Shown one piece after another: positions 15,803-23,484 of a stretch of 56,437 nt of DNA. A program made the translations under genes and the position numbers. The stretch is from Pseudomonadota bacterium. GTDB taxonomy: Bacteria; Pseudomonadota; Alphaproteobacteria; Sphingomonadales; Sphingomonadaceae. The notes under the pieces were generated by a model. That model ran no database searches. It saw only the letters and a list, made by a program, of their open reading frames with translations, and was not told where the DNA came from. Each line of letters opens with the position of its first letter. The stretch's first letter is position 1. The stretch is from positions 1 to 56,437 of the forward strand of contig JAFAEZ010000024.1 in the NCBI GenBank assembly GCA_023423775.1, given 5' to 3'.

Positions 15803-16576
15803 ATGGCTGAGATGGTATTCGAGCGCGCGAGCGAGGCCTTCCCGCACGTGCGCGACTTCGTGGCGGCGGCGCAGATGGCGGAATCGCTGAAGTCGCTGCA
15901 AGACATGATCAGCCGGGTCTTGCCGCGCTTCGGCCTCGATTACTTCCTGATGAGCCACCATGTCGATTTCGGCAAGCCGGCCCCTGGGACCGTCCAGATC
16001 AGCAATTACCCGGCCGAATTCGTGGCCGTCCAGCGCGAGCATGGCGGCTGGCGCGACGATCCGGTGCTGCTCGCCTGCGAGAAGACGACCGCGGGCTTCT
16101 TCTGGTCGGATGTGGTAACCCTGATGCCGCTCAGCGATTATCATCGCAGCCGTTTCGAGATGGGCCGCCGCTACGGCCTCGCCGACAGCTTCGTGGTGCC
16201 CAACCACATACCGGGCGAATATAGCGGCTCGGTCCATTTCACGGTCGGCCCGAGCCGGCCATTCCCCCGCCATCTCGCGCCTGCGCTGCAGTCCTTCGCT
16301 ACCTACGGGTTCGAGGCCGCGCGGCGGTTGGCGCGGACCCATGACGGATCGACGCTCAACAGCGTCCCGCTCACTGACCGGCAGATCGACTGCGTCCTCC
16401 TGTCTGCGCGCGGCAAGAGCGACACCGACATCGCCCAGCTACTCGGCCTCACCCGCCGCACCGTCAACGAATATATCGAGGGGGCCAAGCGCCGCTACTG
16501 CGTCGCCACGCGGCAGCAACTGATCGTGCGGGCCTTGTTCAACTCGCAGATCACCTTCTCGCAGGTATTGCAGTAA
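15803..16576 (+). CDS. luxR: LuxR-type acyl-homoserine-lactone receptor/regulator
   Basis: A 257-residue quorum-sensing regulator. The N-terminal autoinducer-binding domain (about 30-165) carries the conserved Trp and Asp-Pro of the ligand pocket in GGWRDDPVL and a Trp in FFWSDV. The C-terminal LuxR HTH (about 190-250) reads LTDRQIDCVLLSARGKSDTD followed by LLGLTRRTVNEYIEGAKRRY. The gene lies 1.5 kb from luxI, with the P450 gene between them on the opposite strand; luxR and P450 overlap by 26 nt at their 3' ends. An alternative ATG is at 15812. Confidence 0.93.
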   Translation: MAEMVFERASEAFPHVRDFVAAAQMAESLKSLQDMISRVLPRFGLDYFLMSHHVDFGKPAPGTVQISNYPAEFVAVQREHGGWRDDPVLLACEKTTAGFFWSDVVTLMPLSDYHRSRFEMGRRYGLADSFVVPNHIPGEYSGSVHFTVGPSRPFPRHLAPALQSFATYGFEAARRLARTHDGSTLNSVPLTDRQIDCVLLSARGKSDTDIAQLLGLTRRTVNEYIEGAKRRYCVATRQQLIVRALFNSQITFSQVLQ

Positions 16577-17969
16577 CCTTCGCTTCGAGCCGCCCGCGCG
16601 GCCGGCAATTGGGCCAGTGATACCAGCGCGCCGCCTCCGGATGGAGGATGCGCAGTTCCGCCCTGGAGAAGAGGCGGGTCATGAAGATCCGCGCCTGCTG
16701 TTGCGAGAAATGCAGCCCGAGGCATTTGTGGACGCCGCCGCCGAACGGCACGAACGCATGTTTGTGGCGCAAGGCCTCGGCCTCGGGCGTGAAGCGGTAC
16801 GGATTGAAGTCGAGCGGGTCGTGCCAGATTTCCGGATCGAGATGGACCAGCATCGGGCTGACGCCGGTGATCGTCCCGGCGGGGAGATCGTAGCCGTAGA
16901 TGCTGTAGGGCCGCGTGGCGCGGCGCCAGATTACCGGGGCCGTGGCGTTGAGCCGGAGCGCCTCCTTGAAGCTCATGTCCTGCAGCGGCAGATCGGCCAG
17001 CGCCGCATCGACCGGCCGCGCCAGGCCCGCGCTTCCAATCTCGGCGCGGATGCAGTCCTGCCACCAGCGGCCGCGCCCGAGATAATAGAGGGTCGAGGTG
17101 AGGCCGGAAGCCATCGTGTCGTGGGCGGCGGCCAGCAGGAAGATGATGCTGTTGCGGATTTCGTCGTCGCTTAGACCCGCCCCGTCCTCGTCCTCGAGAT
17201 GGCAGATGCGCGACAGGATGTCGTCGCCGGGATGGACGCGCTTCTCCGCGATCAGGTCCAGGATGAACGCTTCGAGAAAGGCTTTGCCCTGATAGCCGCG
17301 GGCCGCAACCGGACTTAGCCTGCGGTTGTGGCCGAGCGCGGTCAGCGCGGTCATCATGCGGGCGAAGGCTCTCATTGCCGCATCGGTGCGGCTGCCGATT
17401 TCGATGCCGAGGAAGGTGGTTGCCGCGATCCGCAGCGTCAGCCTTTTCACCTCGTCATAGACGTCGATGGTGCGGCCGATCCAGCTGTCGACCGTGCGGG
17501 CGATCTCGGCGTCGAGCAGCGCCTGGTAGCCGGCCAGCTTCTGCTGGCGGAAGGCCTCGCCGAGGATGCGGCGGTTGGCGCGGTGGCGCTCGCCGTCCTG
17601 GATGAGGAGGGCGCCGGGAAAGAAGGGCTCGATCACCGGCGACCAGCCGCCCCAGGCCGAGAAGCTGCTGTCGCGGTCGAACAATACCAGCTCGTTGGCC
17701 TCGGGCCCGATGATCTGCACGTTCCAGCTGCCGCAGGCGTAGAAGCGGTACACGCAGCCGTGGCGGGCGTGCATCCTGCGGGCAAAGCCGATTGGATCGA
17801 GCACGGCCTCGGGCAGGATGCCGAGCAGGGGCAGGCCCTTCTTGCCCGGAATATGGGCGAGCTCGCGGGCGCCCGGCTTACCGATCCGTTCGAACACCGA
17901 GGCGTCCGAATGCCAGCGCCGGCCGCGGTCGGCGCCCGCAAAGGCCATAGCCGGTGTCATCTGGTTCAT
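16551..17969 (-). CDS. Cytochrome P450 in the quorum-sensing locus
   Basis: A 472-residue soluble P450 with all main signatures: I-helix AAAHDT (oxygen activation), K-helix ExxR in FKEALRL, and heme-Cys loop FGGGVHKCLG (about residue 405). There is no N-terminal membrane anchor. The overall sequence recalls CYP120/CYP26-like enzymes more than classical bacterial camphor-type P450s (by eye only). No ferredoxin or reductase gene is adjacent. It is transcribed divergently from luxI, sharing a 108-nt promoter region with the 18025-18040 palindrome. A GGAGGCGAGC ribosome-binding site precedes the ATG. The substrate is unknown; an acyl chain is a guess from context. Confidence 0.92.
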   Translation of the reverse strand: MNQMTPAMAFAGADRGRRWHSDASVFERIGKPGARELAHIPGKKGLPLLGILPEAVLDPIGFARRMHARHGCVYRFYACGSWNVQIIGPEANELVLFDRDSSFSAWGGWSPVIEPFFPGALLIQDGERHRANRRILGEAFRQQKLAGYQALLDAEIARTVDSWIGRTIDVYDEVKRLTLRIAATTFLGIEIGSRTDAAMRAFARMMTALTALGHNRRLSPVAARGYQGKAFLEAFILDLIAEKRVHPGDDILSRICHLEDEDGAGLSDDEIRNSIIFLLAAAHDTMASGLTSTLYYLGRGRWWQDCIRAEIGSAGLARPVDAALADLPLQDMSFKEALRLNATAPVIWRRATRPYSIYGYDLPAGTITGVSPMLVHLDPEIWHDPLDFNPYRFTPEAEALRHKHAFVPFGGGVHKCLGLHFSQQQARIFMTRLFSRAELRILHPEAARWYHWPNCRPRGRLEAKVTAIPARR

Positions 17970-18024
17970 GCTCGCCTCCGCACTATCGGGGCTCTTGTCT
18001 CATGCTCGTACGCGACCGTTCCAC

Positions 18025-18040
18025 CCCGGTAACTACCGGG
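18025..18040. promoter_or_regulatory. Candidate lux box shared by luxI and the P450 gene
   Basis: A perfect 16-bp palindrome, CCCGGTA-AC-TACCGGG, lies between the divergent starts of luxI (37 nt away) and the P450 (55 nt away). Size, symmetry and position match operators of LuxR-type regulators. I infer that the LuxR-AHL complex binds here and activates both directions. Confidence 0.6.
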
Positions 18041-18077
18041 ATTAAGCGGCCGGCCTCTCCGATTTACGCTACGGCCC

Positions 18078-18713
18078 ATGAAGAAAGCGATGCAGATCGA
18101 AGTCATCCGTCCGCAGGACCGATGGGCGTTCAGCCGGCCGCTGATGGAGATGCACCATCATCGCAAGCAGGTCTTCGTCGACCGGCTCGACTGGCAACTC
18201 GCATCGCGTGGGAGCTGGCTCGAGATCGACCAGTTCGACGATGAATATGCGGTCTACATCATGGCCGTGGCGCGCGAGAGCGGACGGCATCTCGGCTCGG
18301 TGCGGCTGCTGCCGACGACGCGGCCGCACATGCTCAGCACGATCTTCGCAGATCTTTGTCCAGACGGCGTTCCGGCGGGTGAAAACGTGTGGGAGATATC
18401 CCGCTTCGTCGCTGCGCCTGAAGGCGGCGCCGGCACCAATATCCTGCGCGTCCATCGCCGCCTGGCCTGGGGGCTGGTCGATTTCGCGCGGCGCAACGGC
18501 GTCGAGCGCTATACATTGGTGGCCGAGGCGCAGCGCGTGCCAGCCCTGCTGTCGGTCGGCTGGACCGTTTTGCCTTTGTCGCTGCCGACTTTGCACGAGG
18601 GGCAACTGATCGAGGCGATGGAGATCCTCGTCGACGCGGAATCGATCGCCCGGATGGAGCGGCGCCAGGCGGGCGCACTCGAACACTTTCAGCCGCTGCG
18701 GAGCGCGGCATGA
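18078..18713 (+). CDS. luxI: LuxI-type acyl-homoserine-lactone synthase
   Basis: A 211-residue synthase that makes an AHL signal from S-adenosylmethionine and an acyl carrier. The family's invariant residues can be followed: R, F and W in HHRKQVFVDRLDWQL, two Asp in QFDDEY, R in GSVRLLPTT, F in IFADL, and E and R in WEISRFV. The acyl chain length cannot be predicted safely; the TT after LLP is common in many LuxI proteins. Either ATG 18078 or ATG 18090 could start it, and neither has a strong ribosome-binding site. The stop overlaps the next gene by 4 nt. Confidence 0.96.
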   Translation: MKKAMQIEVIRPQDRWAFSRPLMEMHHHRKQVFVDRLDWQLASRGSWLEIDQFDDEYAVYIMAVARESGRHLGSVRLLPTTRPHMLSTIFADLCPDGVPAGENVWEISRFVAAPEGGAGTNILRVHRRLAWGLVDFARRNGVERYTLVAEAQRVPALLSVGWTVLPLSLPTLHEGQLIEAMEILVDAESIARMERRQAGALEHFQPLRSAA

Positions 18714-19591
18714 ACGCGCCGTGGCTCCCGGCGCGGCCGAGCGCCGCCGATGCGGCGGCTCGGCAGTTGCTGGACGAGGGCTATTGCATTTTGCGCGGGC
18801 TTGTCCCGGTCGCCGATGTCACCGCGCTGAATGCGGATTTCGACGCGCGTTTCGAGCATATCGGGCGCTGCGACGGCTTGTTCTTCGGCCACAGCACAAA
18901 GCGCTTCCATGCCTTGCTGACACGCAGCGCGCGGACGGGCGACTTCGTCCTCAATCCCGTCATCCTCGATCTGGTCGATCGCGCGCTGCTGCCGCATTGC
19001 GATCGGGTCCAGCTCAACCTCACCCAGGCGATCGAGATCCTGCCGGGCGAGCGGGCGCAGGCGCCGCATCGCGACCAGGATATGTGGCAGCGCCCGGTCG
19101 CCGGGATAGAATATTTGGTCAACGTGATGTGGCCGCTTACGCCGTTCACGCGCGAGAATGGCGCGACCCGCCTCTGGCCCGGCACCAACCGCGATCTTGC
19201 CGAGCGCCGCGTGCCGATGAACGAGGCCGTGGTCGCGGAGATGGAGCCGGGGGATGCGCTGCTCTATCTCGGCTCGGTCGTGCACGGCGCCGGTGCCAAC
19301 CGCTCGGCCGCACCGCGGCGCGGGATGGTGATCAGCTACGCGCTCGGCTGGCTCAAGCAGTTCGAGAATATGAGCCTCACTTACCCGCCGCCCGTCGCGC
19401 GCCGTTTCCCGCGGCAGCTCACCGACCTCATTGGCTATCGCCGTCACGATGCCAATCTCGGCAGCTATGACGGCAATTGCCCGTCGCGGCTGCTCGACGG
19501 CGAGACCGAATTCTCCGCCGCGACCGAGAATATGACGCCCGAGCAGAATGCGGTCCTCGCGCATTTCGCGGCGCACCAGGATTGGTCATGA
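18710..19591 (+). CDS. Phytanoyl-CoA dioxygenase family (PhyH) oxygenase downstream of luxI
   Basis: A 293-residue Fe(II)/2-oxoglutarate-dependent oxygenase. The metal triad is visible as HRD in APHRDQDMW and the distal His in SVVHGAGANRS, followed by the 2-oxoglutarate Arg region (RRGMVISYA). It is translationally coupled to luxI (ATGA overlap) and to the next gene (ATGA), so it is part of the quorum-controlled operon. luxI-phyH adjacency is, to my recollection, a recurring arrangement in Sphingomonadaceae. The substrate is not known; hydroxylation of an acyl chain is plausible from the family. Confidence 0.9.
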   Translation: MNAPWLPARPSAADAAARQLLDEGYCILRGLVPVADVTALNADFDARFEHIGRCDGLFFGHSTKRFHALLTRSARTGDFVLNPVILDLVDRALLPHCDRVQLNLTQAIEILPGERAQAPHRDQDMWQRPVAGIEYLVNVMWPLTPFTRENGATRLWPGTNRDLAERRVPMNEAVVAEMEPGDALLYLGSVVHGAGANRSAAPRRGMVISYALGWLKQFENMSLTYPPPVARRFPRQLTDLIGYRRHDANLGSYDGNCPSRLLDGETEFSAATENMTPEQNAVLAHFAAHQDWS

Positions 19592-20133
19592 CTTCCTGGA
19601 ACCCCTCTATTTCTCGCCACAATCCAGAGGGAGCTGGAATGATGGAGATGCTGTCGCCCGCCGCGGGATCGCGCCGGGATTTTGTCGAGGCGCCGCGGCC
19701 TTCGCTGAAGACTCGGTTCCAGCCGGAACATTGGATGCTGTGCGCGGCGCGCCGATCCTACGCCGGGCGGCGCGAGCGCGAACGGCTGTTCGGCGGCGCC
19801 CTTTTCGCGGACCCGGTGTGGGACATCTTGCTCTATCTGTTCATCGCGGCCGGGGAGGGGCGCCACGTCAGCGTCAGCGAAGTATGCTCGGCGGCTTCGG
19901 TCCCGGCGACCACGGCTTTGCGCAACATCGCCCACATGACCGACCGCAAGCTGCTGATCCGCTGCGCCAACCCGGAGGACCGCCGCAGCAGCTATCTGAA
20001 GCTCAGCGCGGTCGCGCTCGAGAAAATGGCCTTATGCTTCGCGGCCAGCCTGCGGCCGCGCGCCGAGCCGGAAGTGGACGGCGTGCCGGCCAAGGATCGC
20101 ACCAGCGGCGACGGCGGCTTCTTCATGCCATGA
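19588..20133 (+). CDS. MarR-like winged-helix DNA-binding protein
   Basis: A 181-residue protein with a winged HTH at about 85-165 (VWDILLYLFIAAGEGRHVSV, then VPATTALRNIAHMTDRKLLI and DRRSSYLKLS for the wing). It is preceded by a basic N-terminal region and followed by a polar tail. Such proteins are frequent in Sphingomonads with unknown ligands. ATG 19588 overlaps the phyH stop (ATGA) with AGGA upstream; ATG 19639 has a stronger AGAGGGAG site and is a real alternative. Position suggests it is the third gene of the luxI operon. Confidence 0.82.
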   Translation: MTSWNPSISRHNPEGAGMMEMLSPAAGSRRDFVEAPRPSLKTRFQPEHWMLCAARRSYAGRRERERLFGGALFADPVWDILLYLFIAAGEGRHVSVSEVCSAASVPATTALRNIAHMTDRKLLIRCANPEDRRSSYLKLSAVALEKMALCFAASLRPRAEPEVDGVPAKDRTSGDGGFFMP

Positions 20134-20543
20134 CCGCACCCTGACCGTTCAGGCCGGCAAAGGCTACATCGATTTGGACCGGAATTCGGGGCCAAAGCCA
20201 TGCCGCCTTTCCGGATGCCCCCAGTCCCCCAACACGGGTCAATTACGGCCCACCGGCGATGGAATATATTCCTGGCCGCCAGCGGCACCGGCTATTTCGG
20301 ATTGAGGCGGCGCGGCCGCGACTGGCAGCGGGAAGGCTCCGCCTGGGGGAGAGCTATCCGGTCTACGCCGTCTCTGCCGCTAAGGCTACGAAGGCCTGAG
20401 GGCCCGCGCCCGGCCGGGACCAAGAGCCATCGGTTTCGAGACGGCCCAGCCCATCTAGCCGACAGGGCCGGCGCCGGGCATAGTCCCCTCCGGCGCGCAA
20501 TTGGGCGCGCCTTGTTCGTCATAGCGTCGGGATGCATTCCGGA
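20134..20543. other. 410-nt intergenic stretch before the LysR gene
   Basis: No convincing gene is visible. An open frame at 20200-20547 has no family resemblance, no ribosome-binding site and runs into the LysR start, so it was dismissed. A perfect inverted repeat GGCGCGC-AATTGG-GCGCGCC lies at 20492-20511, 32 nt before the LysR start and followed by CTTGTT. It could be an operator or a hairpin of an upstream transcript. Confidence 0.5.
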
Positions 20544-21428
20544 ATGAATCTGCGCCACATCGAGATTTTCCACGCCGTCTACGTGAATGGTTCCGTGAGC
20601 GCGGCCGCGCGCGCGCTCAACGTGTCGCAGCCGTCGGTGTCGAAGATGCTGCGCCATGCGGAAAGCCTACTGGGCTTCAACCTCTTCCAGCGCACCAATG
20701 GGGGGCTGGTGCCGACCGAGGATGCGCATACCTTGTTCGGCGAGGTTCGCGAGATCCAGGACCGGGTGCACGCCTTGCGCGAGGCGGGGCGCAACCTGCG
20801 CCGTGGCACCGGCGGGACCCTGCGAATCTCGGCGCTGCCGTCGCTTGCGCTCGAAGCCGTGCCGACCGCGGTCGCGCGCTTCCTGAGCACCCACGAAAAT
20901 GTGAAGTTCGACCTGCAGACCGTCAATCACGACGATCTGCTGCGCAAGCTGCACGAGCGCGAAACCGACATTGCGGTCGCCTATCAGGTGCCGCAGGCGG
21001 CGCCGGTGGCGCAGAGCTGGCTCGGCGAAGGCGAGCTGGTGGTACTCTATCGCGAGCAGGACATGCCGGACGCGCCGCCGTGCATCGAGCTGAACCGGCT
21101 CCAGGGGCAGCGCTTCATCAGCCTCGCCGCCAGCGGGCCGACCGGCCAGATCTTCACCGACGAATTGAAGCGGCTCGGCGTCGAACTGGAGGAGGTCGTC
21201 TCGGCCCGCACCTTCTACATCGCTGCCGCTTTGGTCCGCCAGGGCGTGGGCATGACCGTGGTCGACAGCTTCACCGCCCAGGCGTGTCTCGCGCCGGGGC
21301 TCGCGATGCGGCCGCTGAAGCCGCGCGTAACGTTCGACATTTACGCCATGTATCTCCTCAACCGGCCGCTTGGGGCGCTCGCCGCCGAATTCATGAAGAC
21401 GCTGAAGCGGGTCCTCGACACTCCATAG
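20544..21428 (+). CDS. LysR family regulator, probable DgcR-type
   Basis: A 294-residue LysR-type transcriptional regulator. The N-terminal HTH (LRHIEIFHAVYVNGSVSAAA, then LNVSQPSVSKMLRHAESLLG) is canonical and the C-terminal periplasmic-binding-like effector domain spans about 90-290. It lies directly upstream of the dgcN/dgcA-like pair in the same direction; in the described D-glutamate pathway a LysR regulator (DgcR) controls these genes, so a D-glutamate or N-acetylglutamate response is likely. ATG 20544 gives the usual LysR N-terminus; ATG 20532 would add four residues. Confidence 0.9.
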   Translation: MNLRHIEIFHAVYVNGSVSAAARALNVSQPSVSKMLRHAESLLGFNLFQRTNGGLVPTEDAHTLFGEVREIQDRVHALREAGRNLRRGTGGTLRISALPSLALEAVPTAVARFLSTHENVKFDLQTVNHDDLLRKLHERETDIAVAYQVPQAAPVAQSWLGEGELVVLYREQDMPDAPPCIELNRLQGQRFISLAASGPTGQIFTDELKRLGVELEEVVSARTFYIAAALVRQGVGMTVVDSFTAQACLAPGLAMRPLKPRVTFDIYAMYLLNRPLGALAAEFMKTLKRVLDTP

Positions 21429-21464
21429 CGTCGGGCTATGGCGCGCCGCCGCATCGCTATGCGG
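21423..21464 (+). terminator. Two small hairpins between LysR gene and dgcN-like gene
   Basis: CCATAGC-GTCGG-GCTATGG (21423-21441) overlaps the LysR stop codon, and CCGCAT-CGCT-ATGCGG (21449-21464) follows at once. There is no T-run, so these may be attenuating structures or operator sites for the LysR protein rather than a true terminator. Confidence 0.35.
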
Positions 21465-21475
21465 GAGGCGGACGG

Positions 21476-22531
21476 GTGCGAGCTAACCTTTGCAGCACGA
21501 TGATCCCTGCACCTTATCTCCTTTATCTCGGCCACAGCGCCGATCCGCTCGCCATCAAGACCTCACGGGGGGTGGCTATGTTCCGGCGCGAAGATTGCGT
21601 CGGCGAATTCCGGCACGACGATTGTCCGCAGACGCTCGACTTGCCCAGGCTCAGCATGGCGGAGGGCGTCGCGGCCGGTGCGCGAACGCTGATCCTCGGC
21701 ATCGCCGGCGCCGGCGGCAAGCTTGGCGCCGACCTCGTCGAGGATGCGGCGGCGGCGCTGGAGGCGGGGCTCAACGTCGCTTCCGGCCTGCACCAAAGAT
21801 TGCGCGACGATCCGCGCCTAGCCGCGCTGGCCCGCGAGCGCGGGCTGCAATTGTTCGACGTTCGCGATCCGCCCGAGAATCTGGCCGTCGGCAAGGGCAA
21901 TCCGCGTGCCGGCAACCGGCTGCTTACGGTCGGCACCGATTGTTCGGTCGGCAAGATGGTGGCGACGCTGGCGCTGCAGCGCCGGATGCGCGAGCGCGGC
22001 ATCGCCGCGGACTTCCGGGCGACCGGCCAGACCGGCATCCTCGTTGCCGGCGCCGGCGTCGCGGTCGACGCGGTGATCGCCGACTTCATCTCGGGCGCGA
22101 TCGAGCAGCTCGCCCCGGCGCGCAGCGACGACGGCTGGGACCTGATCGAAGGGCAGGGTTCGCTCTTCCATCCTTCGTTCGCCGGCGTGTCGCTGGGTCT
22201 GCTGCACGGCGCCCAGCCGAGCGCGCTCGTCCTCTGCCACGAACCGGAGCGGCCGCATATGCGCGGCATACCCGGCCGTGCGCTTCCCGATCTCACCGAA
22301 TGTCTGGAGGCCAATCTCGCGGCGGCGCGGCTCACCAGCCCGGACGTGCGCGCGGTCGGAATCTGCCTCAACACGTCGGCCATGGACGCGCAGGCCGCGC
22401 GCCGGCTGTGCGATGCTACGGCCGACCGCCTCGGCCTTCCCTGCACCGATCCTGTCGCCCTCGGCGTCGACTCCATCATCGATGAGCTATGTCCCGAAAT
22501 CTCCAAGCACAGCACGACTGCTTTCCACTAA
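21476..22531 (+). CDS. dgcN: DUF1611 protein, DgcN-like D-glutamate N-acetyltransferase
   Basis: A 351-residue DUF1611 protein with a P-loop-like motif GTDCSVGKM (about residue 160) and the N-terminal start PYLLYLGHSADPLAIKTSRG typical of the family. DgcN is described as acetylating D-glutamate before epimerisation by DgcA. The GTG at 21476 is chosen because GGGAGG lies 8 nt upstream; ATG 21500, which fits homologue N-termini as I recall them, has no visible ribosome-binding site. The 3' end overlaps the epimerase gene by 43 nt, a large overlap that supports coupling. Confidence 0.85.
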   Translation: MRANLCSTMIPAPYLLYLGHSADPLAIKTSRGVAMFRREDCVGEFRHDDCPQTLDLPRLSMAEGVAAGARTLILGIAGAGGKLGADLVEDAAAALEAGLNVASGLHQRLRDDPRLAALARERGLQLFDVRDPPENLAVGKGNPRAGNRLLTVGTDCSVGKMVATLALQRRMRERGIAADFRATGQTGILVAGAGVAVDAVIADFISGAIEQLAPARSDDGWDLIEGQGSLFHPSFAGVSLGLLHGAQPSALVLCHEPERPHMRGIPGRALPDLTECLEANLAAARLTSPDVRAVGICLNTSAMDAQAARRLCDATADRLGLPCTDPVALGVDSIIDELCPEISKHSTTAFH

Positions 22532-23484
22532 GCCGTCCATTCCGGATCGCGCGCGGCACCAAGACCGGCGCCGACGTGGTGACGGTGACGATCCGCGACG
22601 GCGACGCGTTCGGCCGGGGCGAGGCCGTGCCTTACCCGCGCTACGGCGAGACGATCGAGGGCACGCTCGCCGCGATCGAGCAGGTTCGTCCCCTGATCGA
22701 GCGCGGCGCGGGGCGGATCGAATTGCTCGACATCCTGCCGGCCGGCGCGGCCCGCAACGCGATCGACTGCGCCCTGCTGGACCTGGAGGTACAGTGCTCG
22801 CGCCAGGACGTGGCCGCCATGTTCGGCGGTCCGGCGCTGCGTTCCATTGCCACCGCGATGACGGTGGTGATCGACACGCCGGAGGCGATGGCGCGGGATG
22901 CGGCCGGCATGGCCGACGCGCCGGTCCTGAAGATCAAGGTCGATGCGAACGATCCGGCGGCGCAGGTCCGTGCCGTCCGGGCGGCGGCGCCGAATGCCGA
23001 GCTGATCGTAGATCCCAATGAAAGCTGGGACCGGGCGGTGCTGGAGGCGATGCAGGCGGTGCTGGTCGAAGCCCGGGTCGGGCTACTCGAGCAGCCGGTG
23101 CCCGCCGGCGACGACGAATGGCTCGAGAGCTTCACGCCGGCCATCCCGATCTGTGCCGACGAAGCGGTCCATGTCGCTGCCGACCTTGGGGTCGTCGCGC
23201 GCCGCTACCAGGCGGTGAACGTCAAGCTCGACAAGGCCGGCGGGTTCACGGCCGCGCTGAAGCTCGCGCAGGCGGCACGCGCGCGCGGCCTCGGGCTCAT
23301 GACGGGTTGCATGGTGAGCTCCTCGCTCTCGATCGCGCCGGCGCTGCACATCGCCCTGCTTTCGGACTTCGTCGACCTTGACGGGCCGACGTGGCTCCGG
23401 GAGGATCGGGCGGGTGGCATAAGGGCAGAGGGTGGCTTCATCCATCCGCCGTCAGAAGGTTTTTGGGGAACGCCGCGGGTATGA
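22489..23484 (+). CDS. dgcA: Enolase-superfamily epimerase, DgcA-like N-acetyl-D-glutamate racemase
   Basis: A 331-residue member of the muconate-lactonising/dipeptide epimerase group. The base pair Lys residues are in LKIKVDA and NVKLDKAGG, and metal ligands in IVDPNE, LLEQPVP and CADEAVH. Enzymes of this type epimerise L-Ala-D/L-Glu or, as DgcA, N-acetyl-Glu. Pairing with DUF1611 favours the DgcA role, but murein dipeptide epimerisation cannot be excluded from sequence. It overlaps the next gene by 4 nt. Confidence 0.88.
   Translation: MSRNLQAQHDCFPLSRPFRIARGTKTGADVVTVTIRDGDAFGRGEAVPYPRYGETIEGTLAAIEQVRPLIERGAGRIELLDILPAGAARNAIDCALLDLEVQCSRQDVAAMFGGPALRSIATAMTVVIDTPEAMARDAAGMADAPVLKIKVDANDPAAQVRAVRAAAPNAELIVDPNESWDRAVLEAMQAVLVEARVGLLEQPVPAGDDEWLESFTPAIPICADEAVHVAADLGVVARRYQAVNVKLDKAGGFTAALKLAQAARARGLGLMTGCMVSSSLSIAPALHIALLSDFVDLDGPTWLREDRAGGIRAEGGFIHPPSEGFWGTPRV

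Noticed and set aside
20200..20547. 115-codon open frame in the gap before the LysR gene
   Set aside because: No ribosome-binding site, no signal or domain, low-complexity Arg/Pro/Gly composition, and it runs into the LysR start.
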